Assembly (NCBI GenBank): GCA_035654655.1
Contig: DASRWI010000038.1
Span: forward strand, 1 to 64,000
DNA length: 64,000 nt
Reading direction: 5' to 3'
Origin: DASRWI01 sp035654655
GTDB lineage: Bacteria > Bacteroidota > Ignavibacteria > Ignavibacteriales > Ignavibacteriaceae
Shown here: piece after piece, positions 35,801 to 44,328 of the stretch
Layout: every line of letters starts with the position of its first letter
How positions within the stretch are numbered: the first letter of the stretch is position 1
The notes under the pieces: model-generated
Told to the model about the DNA's origin: nothing
Databases searched by the model: none
Seen by the model: the letters and a program-made list of their open reading frames with translations, nothing else
Program-made: the position numbers and the translations under genes

Positions 35801-36578
35801 TGGTGTTGAAGCTAAAAAACTTTTTGATGATGCAAATAAAATGTTGGATGATGTAATAAAAAATAAATCATTAACAGCTAATGGAGTATTGGGACTCTTC
35901 CCTGCTTCACGCATTGGTGATGATGATATCGAAGTTTATTCTGATGATTCAAGAAAAGGATTGAAGGCTGTACTTTATTCATTAAGATCACAGGCTCAGA
36001 AAGTTAGTGATGTTCCTAATCTTGCACTAGCAGATTTCATTGCTCCAAAAGATTCTGGAGTTGATGATTATATTGGAATGTTTGCAGTTACAACCGGTAT
36101 TGGTATTGAAAAAATGATTGATGAGTTTAGAGCAAATAATGATGAATACAATGTCATTATGATTAAATCAATTGCTGACAGACTTGCTGAAGCATTTGCA
36201 GAACATCTGCATCAGCTTACCAGAAAAAAATACTGGGGTTATGCAGAAGATGAAACTCTTTCCAATGAAGATTTAATTAAAGAAAAATATATTGGCATTA
36301 GACCGGCACCGGGATATCCGGCTCAACCTGACCATACTGAAAAGAGAACAATCTTTGAAGTACTTAAGCCTGAAAAAAATGCAGGAATAAGTTTAACTGA
36401 AAGTCTGGCAATGTATCCTGCTGCCGCAGTGTCAGGATTAATCTTTGCTAATCCTGAATCAAGATATTTTAATGTTGGCAAGATTGGAAAAGATCAGGTT
36501 ATAGATTATCATAAGAGAAAAGGATTAAGCCTTGAAGAAGTTGAAAGATGGCTTAGCCCAATATTGAATTACGAATAA
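32892..36578 (+). CDS. metH: cobalamin-dependent methionine synthase
   Basis: Cytosolic enzyme transferring the methyl group of 5-methyltetrahydrofolate to homocysteine through methylcobalamin; 1228 residues, full length. Domain order is normal. The homocysteine domain (LDGAMGTMIQ, and the zinc ligands GLNCALGA and GGCCGTT) spans ~1-325. The folate domain (FINIGERTNITGSKKF) spans ~350-620. The cobalamin cap and B12 domain follow, with the lower-ligand motif DVHDIGKNIVG near 755-765 and GLSGLITPSLDEM. The SAM reactivation domain (RPAPGYPAQPDHTEK) is at the C-terminus. I see no cobalamin or SAM riboswitch in the 118-base leader. Downstream lies a TTCTTCGAG-type repeat. Confidence 0.97.
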   Translation: MKDTYTLLTSLLKERILILDGAMGTMIQKYNLSEEDFRGERFKEHHSDLKGNNELLTLTKPDVILDIHKKYLEAGSDIIETNTFNGTAISQADYKLEHLVYELNLEAAKLAKSAVDEYTKKTPNKPRFVAGAVGPTNKTASMSPNVNDPGYRAVSFDDLVAAYTEEVRGLVDGGVDILLVETIFDTLNSKAALFAIQEYCEKINRKIPVMISGTIVDQSGRTLSGQTTEAFLISVSHTKNLISVGLNCALGAKQMRPFLKELADKAPFFISVYPNAGLPDELGHYNDTPESMAKVLDEFAEENLYNIVGGCCGTTDPHIKAIAETARKHKPRVIPEVEPTLKLSGLEPLVVRPESNFINIGERTNITGSKKFEKMILAGDYESALSVAKQQVEAGAQVIDINMDEGLLDSEKAMTKFLNLIAAEPDIAKVPIMLDSSKWTVLEAGLKCLQGKGIVNSISLKEGEAAFKEHANKILKYGAAVVVMAFDEEGQAVDLQRRIEVCKRAYKILTEEVGFPPQDIIFDPNILTIGTGIEEHNKYAIEYIEAVRWIKENLPRTYISGGVSNISFSFRGNNTVREAMHSAFLYHAIKAGMDMGIVNAGQLEVYEEIPKELLTLVEDVIFNRTPDATEKLIEYADRVKSVDKEAVKKDEWREAPVEERLKHSLIKGITDYIDEDTAEAFTQYDDPIKVIEGPLMAGMNVVGDLFGSGKMFLPQVVKSARVMKKAVAYLIPFIEARKNASEPKELKKVLMATVKGDVHDIGKNIVGVVLGCNNYQIIDLGVMVPADRIIDEALANKVDVVGLSGLITPSLDEMVHVAKEMERRGIKLPLLIGGATTSRVHTAIKISPAYSGPVVHVLDASRSVATVNNLLNPETKQDYFKKVKEEYIALKEDYLKKQSTKNYLSIAEARRNKLNINWSEAKIKKPNCLGVTVLNDYSIAELRKYIDWTPFFSAWELKGKYPQILEDEKYGVEAKKLFDDANKMLDDVIKNKSLTANGVLGLFPASRIGDDDIEVYSDDSRKGLKAVLYSLRSQAQKVSDVPNLALADFIAPKDSGVDDYIGMFAVTTGIGIEKMIDEFRANNDEYNVIMIKSIADRLAEAFAEHLHQLTRKKYWGYAEDETLSNEDLIKEKYIGIRPAPGYPAQPDHTEKRTIFEVLKPEKNAGISLTESLAMYPAAAVSGLIFANPESRYFNVGKIGKDQVIDYHKRKGLSLEEVERWLSPILNYE

Positions 36579-36595
36579 AACAAGTAAGTGTCATT

Positions 36596-36646
36596 GGGTC
36601 TTCGAGTGTTTTCTGAGTGTAGCGAAGAAAATGTATTGAGAAACCC
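36596..36646. repeat. dispersed repeat, copy 2 (downstream of metH)
   Basis: GGGTC-TTCGAGTGTTTTC, TGAGTGTAGCGAA, GAAAATGTATTGAG-AAACCC: an interrupted inverted repeat whose inner TGTTTTC/GAAAATG arms flank an AGCGAA core. It is nearly identical to the copy at 61234-61284 and related to 26326-26381. All three follow within ~60 bases of a plus-strand stop codon. Confidence 0.75.
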
Positions 36647-36683
36647 GTGTGAAGATTTTACAAGTTGATGAATGAGATGAATT

Positions 36684-36992
36684 ATGGCTATAGGTTTTAT
36701 GGGTATATTAAATTTGCTGAATAATAGTAAGATGGTGACTGATACAGTAACCGGTTTAATCAATGGATATAAGAAAGTAAGAAGTACTGTACCAATGATT
36801 AGCCAGGGAAGTGAAATTCAGCAGATGCTGATGTATCAAAAAGAAATTAATGAAAAACTTGACCTGCAGCTTAGAGTAATTGAAGCATCAATTATTAAGA
36901 TGCAGGAAGTTGTTAAGATAGTAAAAATTCTTTTTATATTATCCTTATTATTAATCGTTGCAAGTATAATCCTTGTCCTAACTATTCTTTAG
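36684..36992 (+). CDS. hypothetical protein with C-terminal membrane helix
   Basis: Not recognised; 102 residues. Residues 1-45 are mildly amphipathic (ILNLLNNSKMVTDTVTGLIN), about 48-72 form a helical, coiled-coil-like segment (EIQQMLMYQKEINEKLDLQL), and the C-terminal ~25 residues are one transmembrane helix. This resembles a small tail-anchored or inner-membrane protein. No clear ribosome site precedes the ATG, and it follows a repeat element, so it may be weakly expressed. Its 3' end overlaps the convergent transporter gene by 11 bases. Confidence 0.55.
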   Translation: MAIGFMGILNLLNNSKMVTDTVTGLINGYKKVRSTVPMISQGSEIQQMLMYQKEINEKLDLQLRVIEASIIKMQEVVKIVKILFILSLLLIVASIILVLTIL

Positions 36993-38058
36993 GTTTATTC
37001 TGAATTTCTTTTAATTGTACCACTCTTTCTTTTTCAGGAGTTAGGTCTTCAACAAAAGCTCCTTCATAAAGTTTAATTAAAATTAAAAAGAATGAAATCA
37101 ATAAAGGACCATAAACTAATCCAAGAATACCAAATATTGGAAGCCCAATTACAACTCCAATAATAGTAATCATTGGATGAATGTTACCAAATTTCTTATT
37201 AATAATTAATCTTAAAACATTATCAATATTGGTTATGATTATCAACCCCCACAAAAGTATACCAATTCCTGCAATTGTATGACCATTAGCAAGTGCTATA
37301 ACTCCAGCAGGAACCCAAATAGCTACTGAACCTATTACAGGTAAAAATGATAAAAACATCCCAATAACTCCCCAGAATACCCCATCTGAAATCCCAAAAA
37401 TAAAAAAGCCAAGAGTTAAGCTTGCACCTTGTGCAAAAGCAATCATGCCCTGTCCTACTACATTAGAAAAAGTACTGTTTTTTAACTCTACAGAAAAATG
37501 CTCAATATTTTTTTGTCTGAAAGGAACATACTTACTTAAAGTTCCTTCAAACACTTCCCATTTAACAAACATATAAAACAAAATGAAATACATAATAGAC
37601 ACTATTAGAAACAAATTGAGCGCAAAGCTTACAGCAGATTGCAGCATTCCCAAAGCATAATTTCCTATATCCTTTATAGAATCAGAAATAAAATTTGGAT
37701 TGTCAATTTTATTACCAATGAATTTATTTATGTCATTTATAGTCTTTGTAATTAGTTCGGGATTTTGAAGATAAACAGTAATTTTTTCTATAAGCATCCA
37801 GCTAAGTGCAATAAAAGGAAGCACTATGATTAATAAAGTTAACAATATTATTAAAACTGCTGCTAATGATTTTTTTAATTTCCATTTATTAATAAAGAAC
37901 AGATAAGCAGGTTTGAATAATGTATATAACACTACTGCTCCTAAGATTGAAGGAACTATATCTATAAGAGCATAGGCAAGGAATAAACCTAATAACATTA
38001 TCATAGCTAATGTTATGTATTTACTTTGTTTAATTGTGTAGATTGACAATATAACCAC
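36982..38058 (-). CDS. AI-2E family transporter
   Basis: Inner-membrane protein of 358 residues with about eight helices, of the family formerly called PerM/YdiK/TqsA (PF01594). Typical features: an N-terminal helix pair ending YTLFKPAYLFFINKWKLKK, the amphipathic stretch after helix 3, FFIFGISDGVFWGVIGMFLSFLPVIGS holding the conserved PVIGS-type motif, and a C-terminal helix pair containing GLVYGPLLISFFLILIKLY. Family members export autoinducer-2 or act as ion antiporters; the true substrate here is unknown. It is monocistronic and convergent with the small gene before it. Confidence 0.9.
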   Translation of the reverse strand: MVILSIYTIKQSKYITLAMIMLLGLFLAYALIDIVPSILGAVVLYTLFKPAYLFFINKWKLKKSLAAVLIILLTLLIIVLPFIALSWMLIEKITVYLQNPELITKTINDINKFIGNKIDNPNFISDSIKDIGNYALGMLQSAVSFALNLFLIVSIMYFILFYMFVKWEVFEGTLSKYVPFRQKNIEHFSVELKNSTFSNVVGQGMIAFAQGASLTLGFFIFGISDGVFWGVIGMFLSFLPVIGSVAIWVPAGVIALANGHTIAGIGILLWGLIIITNIDNVLRLIINKKFGNIHPMITIIGVVIGLPIFGILGLVYGPLLISFFLILIKLYEGAFVEDLTPEKERVVQLKEIQNKPKE

Positions 38059-38202
38059 CGAGTTGTTGAATATAAAATAAAGATATTATAATTCTTTACC
38101 AAATAAATACTTGATAGTCATCATTACTTTAACCTTTGTGGCTTCAGTCAATAACTGAACTAATGATATAATTATTTTAAATTATAAAATTTGGAGAGAT
38201 AA

Positions 38203-39801
38203 ATGGAAATATTCAGCAACGAAGAAAATAAAATTTTAGATGGTGTAAGAACTTCAGGGAGACATTATTCATACTGGTTAACTTCAACGGAACCAATAAA
38301 GTTTTCTCCCTTAAGAGAAAATCTTGATGTTGATGTTGTTGTTGTTGGAGGAGGTATCGCAGGTATTACTACAGCTTATTTATTATCCAAGAGCGACAGA
38401 AGTATTGCATTAGTTGAAGATGGATATATTGGTAGTGGTGAAACAGGAAGAACTACTGCTCATCTTGTTAATGCATTGGATGACAGATATACTGACCTTG
38501 AAAAATATTTTGGCCAGGAAGGCTCAATGCTTGCCGGTGAAAGTCATACTCTTGCAATTAACTTTATTGAAGAAGTAATTAAAGAAGAAAAAATAGATTG
38601 TGATTTTGAAAGAGTAGATGGATACTTGTTCCTTCACGAAACGGATAAGAAAAAAACTCTTGATGATGAATTAGATGCAACACATAGAGCAAGTATTGAT
38701 ACAGAAATGAATTCAAGTGTTCCGGGGATAACAAATTATACAGGTCCTGCATTGGTTTTTCCAAGACAAGCAATGTTCCATCCTTTGAAATATTTATCTG
38801 CATTGAGCAATTTAATTGTTAAGAATGGCGGTAAAATATTTACTGAAACTCACGTTAAAGAAATTGATAATGCAGGAATTAAAACAGATGGAGGCAATAG
38901 AATAAATGCAAGACATATTGTGGTTGCAACTAATACTCCAATCAATGATACATTTACTATGCACACTAAACAAGCTCCATACAGAACATATGTTCTTGGA
39001 TTTAAAATTCCAAAAAATGTTTTAAAAAGAGCTTTATGGTGGGATACTGGTGACCAGAATTCTAAATGGCCAAATTATCCTTATCATTATGTACGCTTAC
39101 AGAATTATAATGATGACTATGACCTTCTTATTGTTGGTGGTGAAGACCATAAAACCGGACAGGCAGAAGTTGATGAAATTTATGAAGAAAACAGATACAT
39201 ACTTTTAGAAGAATGGGCTAGAAAATATTTTCCTGCAGCCCGGGATATTGCTTTTAAATGGTCAGGTCAAGTAATGGAACCTGTCGATTCCTTAGCATTC
39301 ATTGGTAAAAATCCCGGTGATGATAATATTTATATATGTACAGGTGATAGTGGAAATGGAATGACGCATGGAACTATAGCAGGAATTATTTTAACAGATT
39401 TAATTTTAGGCAAACATAATAGATGGCAGGAACTTTATGACCCCTCAAGGAAAAATGCAAAATCAGTTCCAACGTTTTTGAAAGAACAGGCTAATGTAGC
39501 AAAAAAATATGTTGTTGATTTTCTATCAGAAGGTGAAATAAAATCTGTTAAAGATATTAAACCGGGTGATGGAGCAGTGATTAGAGATGGATTAACCAAG
39601 GCCGCTGTCTACAGAGATGAGAATGGGCAGCTTCATACTTACTCTGCTGTATGCAAACATTTAAAGTGTATAGTGCATTGGAATAGAGATGAAAAAACTT
39701 TTGATTGCCCTTGTCATGGTTCAAGATATACCTGCTATGGAACTGTTGTAAATGGTCCTGCCAAGGAAGGACTTGACATTGTCGAAATTAATTTAGAATA
39801 A
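38203..39801 (+). CDS. FAD-dependent oxidoreductase with C-terminal Rieske domain
   Basis: A 532-residue soluble flavoprotein. Residues ~35-430 are a DAO-type (glycine/D-amino acid oxidase-like) domain: the dinucleotide-binding VVVVGGGIAGITTAYLL and C-terminal FAD contact DNIYICTGDSGNGMTHGT. The last ~90 residues form a Rieske [2Fe-2S] domain with both ligand pairs, CKHLKC (CXH) and CPCHGS (CXXH). The DAO-Rieske fusion is known from many bacteria, but its substrate is not established. No signal peptide. ATG is preceded by GGAGAGATAA. A small inverted repeat TTCAGT-CAATA-ACTGAA lies 44 bases upstream (38143-38159) and could be an operator. Confidence 0.92.
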   Translation: MEIFSNEENKILDGVRTSGRHYSYWLTSTEPIKFSPLRENLDVDVVVVGGGIAGITTAYLLSKSDRSIALVEDGYIGSGETGRTTAHLVNALDDRYTDLEKYFGQEGSMLAGESHTLAINFIEEVIKEEKIDCDFERVDGYLFLHETDKKKTLDDELDATHRASIDTEMNSSVPGITNYTGPALVFPRQAMFHPLKYLSALSNLIVKNGGKIFTETHVKEIDNAGIKTDGGNRINARHIVVATNTPINDTFTMHTKQAPYRTYVLGFKIPKNVLKRALWWDTGDQNSKWPNYPYHYVRLQNYNDDYDLLIVGGEDHKTGQAEVDEIYEENRYILLEEWARKYFPAARDIAFKWSGQVMEPVDSLAFIGKNPGDDNIYICTGDSGNGMTHGTIAGIILTDLILGKHNRWQELYDPSRKNAKSVPTFLKEQANVAKKYVVDFLSEGEIKSVKDIKPGDGAVIRDGLTKAAVYRDENGQLHTYSAVCKHLKCIVHWNRDEKTFDCPCHGSRYTCYGTVVNGPAKEGLDIVEINLE

Positions 39802-39891
39802 ATTTTAGTTGACTAATTAAAAATAATTAATAATATTATAGCAGTTATAATTTATTCTTATATTTATTTATCAACTAAATAGGAAACAACT

Positions 39892-40425
39892 ATGAAAAAG
39901 TTCCTTACAGTTCTTGCAGTTCTTTTTCTTTGTGTTACTTTAGCCAATGCACAAGGCTATAGAAAAGGTGTTAACAATCTTAACGTAGGTATTGGTTTCG
40001 GATTATCCGGAATTTACGGTGACGCAGGATTCCCTCCTGTTACCGCTGGCTTACAGATTGGTATTCACGAGAAATTTTCTGTTGGTGGTATAGTTGGTTA
40101 TAGTTCTTCTTCATATGGTTATGCCAATTGGGAATGGACTTATAGCTATATCTTAATTGGTGCAAGAGGTGAATACCACTTTCTTGAACCAACCGAAACC
40201 TGGGATGCTTATGGTGGTGTAACTTTAGGTTATAACATCGTTTCTGTATCTGAACCATCAGGTTACACAAATTATTTTGGTTATGGATACACTGCTGAAA
40301 CAAGTTATGCTTTATTCGGTTTCCACGTTGGTGCAAGATATTTATTCACACCTAGCATTGGCGTATTTGGCGAACTTGGTTATGGTATTGGTTACATAAC
40401 TGTTGGTGCTAATTTTAGATTATAA
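39892..40425 (+). CDS. small outer-membrane beta-barrel protein
   Basis: A 177-residue exported protein: signal peptide MKKFLTVLAVLFLCVTLANAQ, then glycine- and tyrosine-rich alternating strands (LNVGIGFGLSGIYG, FSVGGIVGYSSSSYG, ILIGARGEYHF, FGFHVGARYLF). It ends in an aromatic-tailed strand GYITVGANFRL, as outer-membrane barrels do. Size suggests eight strands (OmpA/OmpW-like fold). No specific family recognised. Monocistronic with its own strong terminator and ~90 bases after the oxidoreductase gene. Confidence 0.78.
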   Translation: MKKFLTVLAVLFLCVTLANAQGYRKGVNNLNVGIGFGLSGIYGDAGFPPVTAGLQIGIHEKFSVGGIVGYSSSSYGYANWEWTYSYILIGARGEYHFLEPTETWDAYGGVTLGYNIVSVSEPSGYTNYFGYGYTAETSYALFGFHVGARYLFTPSIGVFGELGYGIGYITVGANFRL

Positions 40426-40444
40426 TCAATTCGAGGTTTTTTTG

Positions 40445-40472
40445 AGGGACTGATTTCATCAGTCCCTTTTTT
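40445..40472 (+). terminator. rho-independent terminator
   Basis: Perfect 10-base stem AGGGACTGAT / ATCAGTCCCT, loop TTC, followed by six T. It ends the small barrel-protein gene. Confidence 0.92.
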
Positions 40473-40621
40473 ATTTTAAACCTTCCTTTCAATGATATCA
40501 ATTCTTTTTACGTTCTATAATGTCTTTTTATTAAAATTTTATTGTGTTATACAAAATGTTTTTCAACTTTTATTTTGATATTTTTGAAAATTACTTCTTT
40601 AAATTTTAACAAGGATTTAAA

Positions 40622-42154
40622 ATGAGATTTCAAAGAACAGCAGGCATCCTATTGCATCCCACTTCCCTTCCCGGAAAATTTGGAATTGGAGATCTTGGAA
40701 ATGAGGCTTATAACTTTATAAACTTTCTGGCGGCTTCCGGTCAAAAGCTTTGGCAGGTGTTTCCATTAGGACCTACAGGATATGGAGACTCACCCTATCA
40801 ATGTTTTTCTGCTTTTGCCGGTAATCCTAATTTAGTAAGCCCGGAAAAACTTAAAGAAGATAATCTGCTTTCAGATGAAGATGTAAATAATGTTCCACAA
40901 TTCGATCCTCAGCATATTGATTATGGAACTATTATAGATTATAAAAAATCTATATTGCACAAAGCGTATGATAATTTTAAAAAGACTACCCCACATTTAT
41001 CTTATGTAAAATTCTGTGATAATAATGCTGACTGGCTTGATGACTATTCATTATTTATGGCAGCCAAAGAACATTTTGGAGGAGGTATTTGGACAAACTG
41101 GGACAAGGATTTGATTCATAGAGAAAAATCTGCAATGAAAAAATGGCAGGAAAAACTTTCTGATGAAATTGGATATCATAAATTTGTGCAACATGAATTT
41201 TTTAAGCAGTGGCGTAATGTAAAGTATTATGCAAATACTAAAGGGATAAAAATCATTGGTGATATGCCCATATTCATTGCTTATGATAGTGCTGACCTTT
41301 GGGCTAATAAAGAATTATTTACTGTAGATAAAGATGGTAAACTTGAATTTGTTGCCGGTGTTCCTCCTGATTATTTTAGTGCAACCGGACAGCTCTGGGG
41401 CAATCCTTTATTCAAATGGAAAGCTATGGAGAAAGATGATTTTTTATGGTGGAGAAGAAGAATAAAAAATGTTGAGCAGCTTTTTGATATGATACGCATA
41501 GACCATTTCCGCGGATTTGATGCCTTTTGGGAAATTCCCGCAAATTCGAAAACAGCAATAACAGGAAGATGGGTTAAAGCTCCCGGACATAAATTTTTTA
41601 CTACTTTGAAAAAACATATGGGAGAACTTCCCATCATAGCTGAAGACCTTGGTGTTATTACAAAAAGTGTTAGAAAATTAAGAGATGACTTTGATTTCCC
41701 CGGAATGAAAATCCTTCAATTTGCCTTTGGTACTAAAATGGAAACAAAATTTCTTCCTCATAACATAGTTCCTAACAGCATTGTAATGACAGGCTCACAC
41801 GATAATGATACTACAAGAGCTTACTATGAAAAAGCTAAATCTCAGGATAATGATATTTATGCACATACTCAAAGATATTTGAACTACTATGGTGATGATA
41901 TTGTATTCGAATTAATTAGAGCAGCATATAGAAGCGTTGCTGACCTTGTTGTTATTCCGATGCAGGATTTATTGAATTTAGGTGAAGAAGCAAGAATGAA
42001 TTATCCCGGTAAATTAGGAGGTAACTGGGCCTGGAGATTTACCTGGAACCAAGTCCCTAATGAATTAGCCAGAAGACTAAATGACCTTGCAAAACTTTAT
42101 GAAAGACCTCCTGAACCAATTGAAGAGGTTGAAATAGAAGCTGAAGAACCTTAA
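40622..42154 (+). CDS. malQ: 4-alpha-glucanotransferase (amylomaltase, GH77)
   Basis: Cytosolic disproportionating enzyme of alpha-1,4-glucans acting on maltodextrins and glycogen breakdown products; 510 residues, normal. Diagnostic GH77 features: AGILLHPTSLPGKFGIGDLG at the N-terminus, WQVFPLGPTGYGDSPYQC, GDMPIFIAYDSADLW, the nucleophile region IRIDHFRGFDAFWEIP, the acid/base PIIAEDLGVIT and the transition-state GSHDNDTT. The C-terminal ~15 residues are an acidic tail (EEVEIEAEEP). It is not in an operon; the downstream gap is full of palindromes. Confidence 0.95.
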   Translation: MRFQRTAGILLHPTSLPGKFGIGDLGNEAYNFINFLAASGQKLWQVFPLGPTGYGDSPYQCFSAFAGNPNLVSPEKLKEDNLLSDEDVNNVPQFDPQHIDYGTIIDYKKSILHKAYDNFKKTTPHLSYVKFCDNNADWLDDYSLFMAAKEHFGGGIWTNWDKDLIHREKSAMKKWQEKLSDEIGYHKFVQHEFFKQWRNVKYYANTKGIKIIGDMPIFIAYDSADLWANKELFTVDKDGKLEFVAGVPPDYFSATGQLWGNPLFKWKAMEKDDFLWWRRRIKNVEQLFDMIRIDHFRGFDAFWEIPANSKTAITGRWVKAPGHKFFTTLKKHMGELPIIAEDLGVITKSVRKLRDDFDFPGMKILQFAFGTKMETKFLPHNIVPNSIVMTGSHDNDTTRAYYEKAKSQDNDIYAHTQRYLNYYGDDIVFELIRAAYRSVADLVVIPMQDLLNLGEEARMNYPGKLGGNWAWRFTWNQVPNELARRLNDLAKLYERPPEPIEEVEIEAEEP

Positions 42155-42541
42155 AATTCTTATTTTTAATTGTTGCATTATTCCTACGGAATAAAAATAA
42201 TTTTTATTGAATTTTCTATTATTGCTAAATTCCTACGGAATTATTAGCTGCATTTTTTATTAAAAAAATCATTCATAATTCATAATAATATTCCATAGGA
42301 ATATTGTAACAATAGAAATCATTTTAACATTGGAATATTCCGCCACGAAGTGGGTCCCTGTGGGATAGGAATATAACAATATTAAAAACAAATTGATTTT
42401 AAAAAGCAAATCGGAGATTTGCTTCAGAATCATTTTTATATAAACACCAAAAAAATTTACCTTAATTTCTCCCTGATTTTACATTGACTTATTTAGCAGA
42501 TGTTCATAAATATTCAGGTGTTTTTTTAAAAAGGAATATTT
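42155..42541. repeat. palindrome-rich intergenic region downstream of malQ
   Basis: No gene is seen in 387 bases. Elements: ATTCCTACGGAAT (42180-42192), AATTCCTACGGAATT (42228-42242), AATATTCC-ATA-GGAATATT (42287-42305), and a compound GGAATATTCC-GCCACGAAGTGG-GTCCCTGTGGGA-TAGGAATAT (42332-42373). GCAAATCGGAGATTTGC (42406-42422) is the exact reverse complement of the element at 23398. The shared ATTCC...GGAAT core recurs at ~50-base steps. The last ~115 bases are AT-rich and presumably carry the hemerythrin promoter. Confidence 0.7.
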
Positions 42542-43003
42542 GTGAAGAGAGAGCCCAGTTTATATCCATTATCTCATGACCATCATCATGGTCTTGTTCA
42601 AGCAAGCAGACTAAAAAATGCCGGTAAACCTTCAAGTGAAAGAACTACTAAAACTATTGCCAGTGAATTTATTGAATTTTGGTATAGTGATCTTATTAGA
42701 CATTTTCGAGAAGAAGAAGATTATCTTTTACCAGTATTTTTGCAATACTCAAGTGATCATAATGTTTTAATTAGCAAAACAATATTAGAACATATTGATA
42801 TTAGACGCTCTGTTCTGCAACTTGAAGAAGATTTATGGAGAAATATCGAAATCCATTTAGATAATCTTCATAATATTGGTAAAATGTTAGAAAGTCATAT
42901 CAGGTTTGAGGAAAGAGAACTTTTCCCTTTGATAGAAGAAAAAGTACCATCAGAGGAACTAGAATCGATCAATAAAATAATAACATCAAAAATGGTTGGA
43001 TAA
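42542..43003 (+). CDS. hemerythrin HHE-domain protein
   Basis: A 153-residue cytosolic protein predicted to bind a di-iron centre in a four-helix bundle. Helix-borne ligands are visible: SHDHHHGLVQA near residue 12, HFREEEDYLLP (HXXXE) near 58, an EHIDIRR helix near 82, and LESHIRFEERELFPLIEE (HXXXE) near 120. These are the pattern of the HHE cation-binding family. Possible roles are oxygen, NO or iron sensing or repair of iron-sulfur damage; not decidable here. The start is GTG at 42542; a ribosome site AAAAAGGAAT lies just before. Its own terminator follows. Confidence 0.88.
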   Translation: MKREPSLYPLSHDHHHGLVQASRLKNAGKPSSERTTKTIASEFIEFWYSDLIRHFREEEDYLLPVFLQYSSDHNVLISKTILEHIDIRRSVLQLEEDLWRNIEIHLDNLHNIGKMLESHIRFEERELFPLIEEKVPSEELESINKIITSKMVG

Positions 43004-43004
43004 T

Positions 43005-43029
43005 AAAAAAGCGGCTTAGCCGCTTTTTT
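43005..43029. terminator. terminator between hemerythrin and TPR genes
   Basis: Eleven-base stem AAAAAAGCGGC / GCCGCTTTTTT with loop TTA. A-run and T-run on both sides let it serve both convergent genes. Confidence 0.92.
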
Positions 43030-43038
43030 ATTTTTTAC

Positions 43039-44328
43039 TTACATATGTTTCAACAATAAATTTATTTCTACAGATGCATTTATGCTTTTAAAGAAATGGA
43101 ATGCTTCCCTAAAAAATGAAAAACTTTCCTTTTTATTATTCATCTTTTCATAGAGAATTGCTAAATCAATATTAGTCTCTGCGGCGTTAAGTGAGTTTTC
43201 AAATTCCTTGTTTAATCTTATACTCGTTAATAAATATTGTTCAGAGGTTTGGTAATTCTCATAATGCATAAAGACTAATCCCTGAAGTCTATAATATTCT
43301 GCGAGACTAAGTTTATCACTTAACTTAAGACAAAAGTTCTTTATTAGAGGTAAAATTGATTCTGCTTCGTAGACATTATCATTTTTTATTAATGCATTAG
43401 CTTTATTGCATAAGCATAAGCATTCAATATTTTCCAATTCATTTTCCTGTGATATTTTCAACGCTTTATTAATTTCCTTAAGTCCTTTAGAGTAATCCTT
43501 TCTCTTTATAGCTAAAATCCCCAGGTTCATTCTTATCTGAGCAATTCTTCTGACATCTTTAAGCTTACTGTATAAAGCCAAAGTTTTTTTAAAATATGAA
43601 GATGCTCTAACATGATCTCCTTGAATTAAATTAATAATTCCCAGATTTATTTCTATTTTGCCTGCGATTTCATAGTCATCATAATCGACTAATTTTTTTA
43701 AACTTTCTTCAAAATAGTTTTTAGCTTTCGGCAAGTCCCCCATATCCCCGTATATGGTACCGAAAAGATTTTCACACTTTGCAACACCTATAATGTCATT
43801 CAACTTTTCAAAAATGCTTAAGGATTTATTTAAATAGTTAATGCTTATCTTCCATTTTGCAATATCACTATATATAACAGCTAAAGAGAGAAAAGCATTG
43901 GCTTTATATGGAAGAAGTTCCTTGCTATTATGTATATTTTTGATTGACTGGTTAAAAATATCTTCAGCTGCAATATTTTTCCCCTTCTTTAAATAGAAGT
44001 CCCCTAGATTTGATAACAAAATTATAAATTTGTTTTTTGGAAGATGAGATTTAGCATAAGTTAAAAACAAGTCCAGATTAGAATTGAAATCATTTTCTAA
44101 ATTCCAATTGTTAGTCACTTTTAAATTCTGAGAAGACTTTTTCTTTAAATTTTTAAAATGAAAGAAATTATTTTTTATTTCTTCAATTTCTTCCCCTGAG
44201 AAATGCTCCTCGATTATTTCCCCTATTTCAGGACTAATATTTAACAGTAAAGATTGCAAATAAAGTACCCCATAATTGTTATTGTTATTTTGCCCACCCG
44301 AATCTTGAAAAATGCGGTAGTTCAGCAC
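43039..44328 (-). CDS. tetratricopeptide-repeat protein
   Basis: A 429-residue, probably cytosolic scaffold. About 8-9 consecutive TPR units cover residues ~100-425, for example LLSNLGDFYLKKGKNIAAEDI, AKCENLFGTIYGDMGDLPKAKNYFEESL and IRMNLGILAIKRKDYSKGLKEINKAL, with the W/L-G-Y-A-F-A-P pattern. The N-terminal ~95 residues are not TPR. No DNA-binding or kinase domain is seen. The start used is GTG at 44328, inside the preceding lipoprotein gene (44-base overlap). A later in-frame TTG near 44260 is possible and would remove the overlap. The pairing with a lipoprotein suggests an envelope-linked function, unproven. Confidence 0.75.
   Translation of the reverse strand: MLNYRIFQDSGGQNNNNNYGVLYLQSLLLNISPEIGEIIEEHFSGEEIEEIKNNFFHFKNLKKKSSQNLKVTNNWNLENDFNSNLDLFLTYAKSHLPKNKFIILLSNLGDFYLKKGKNIAAEDIFNQSIKNIHNSKELLPYKANAFLSLAVIYSDIAKWKISINYLNKSLSIFEKLNDIIGVAKCENLFGTIYGDMGDLPKAKNYFEESLKKLVDYDDYEIAGKIEINLGIINLIQGDHVRASSYFKKTLALYSKLKDVRRIAQIRMNLGILAIKRKDYSKGLKEINKALKISQENELENIECLCLCNKANALIKNDNVYEAESILPLIKNFCLKLSDKLSLAEYYRLQGLVFMHYENYQTSEQYLLTSIRLNKEFENSLNAAETNIDLAILYEKMNNKKESFSFFREAFHFFKSINASVEINLLLKHM

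Noticed and set aside
42155..42425. CRISPR-like array
   Set aside because: The palindromes are short (13-19 bases), unequal, and the intervals are not equal-length unique spacers; no cas genes are present.
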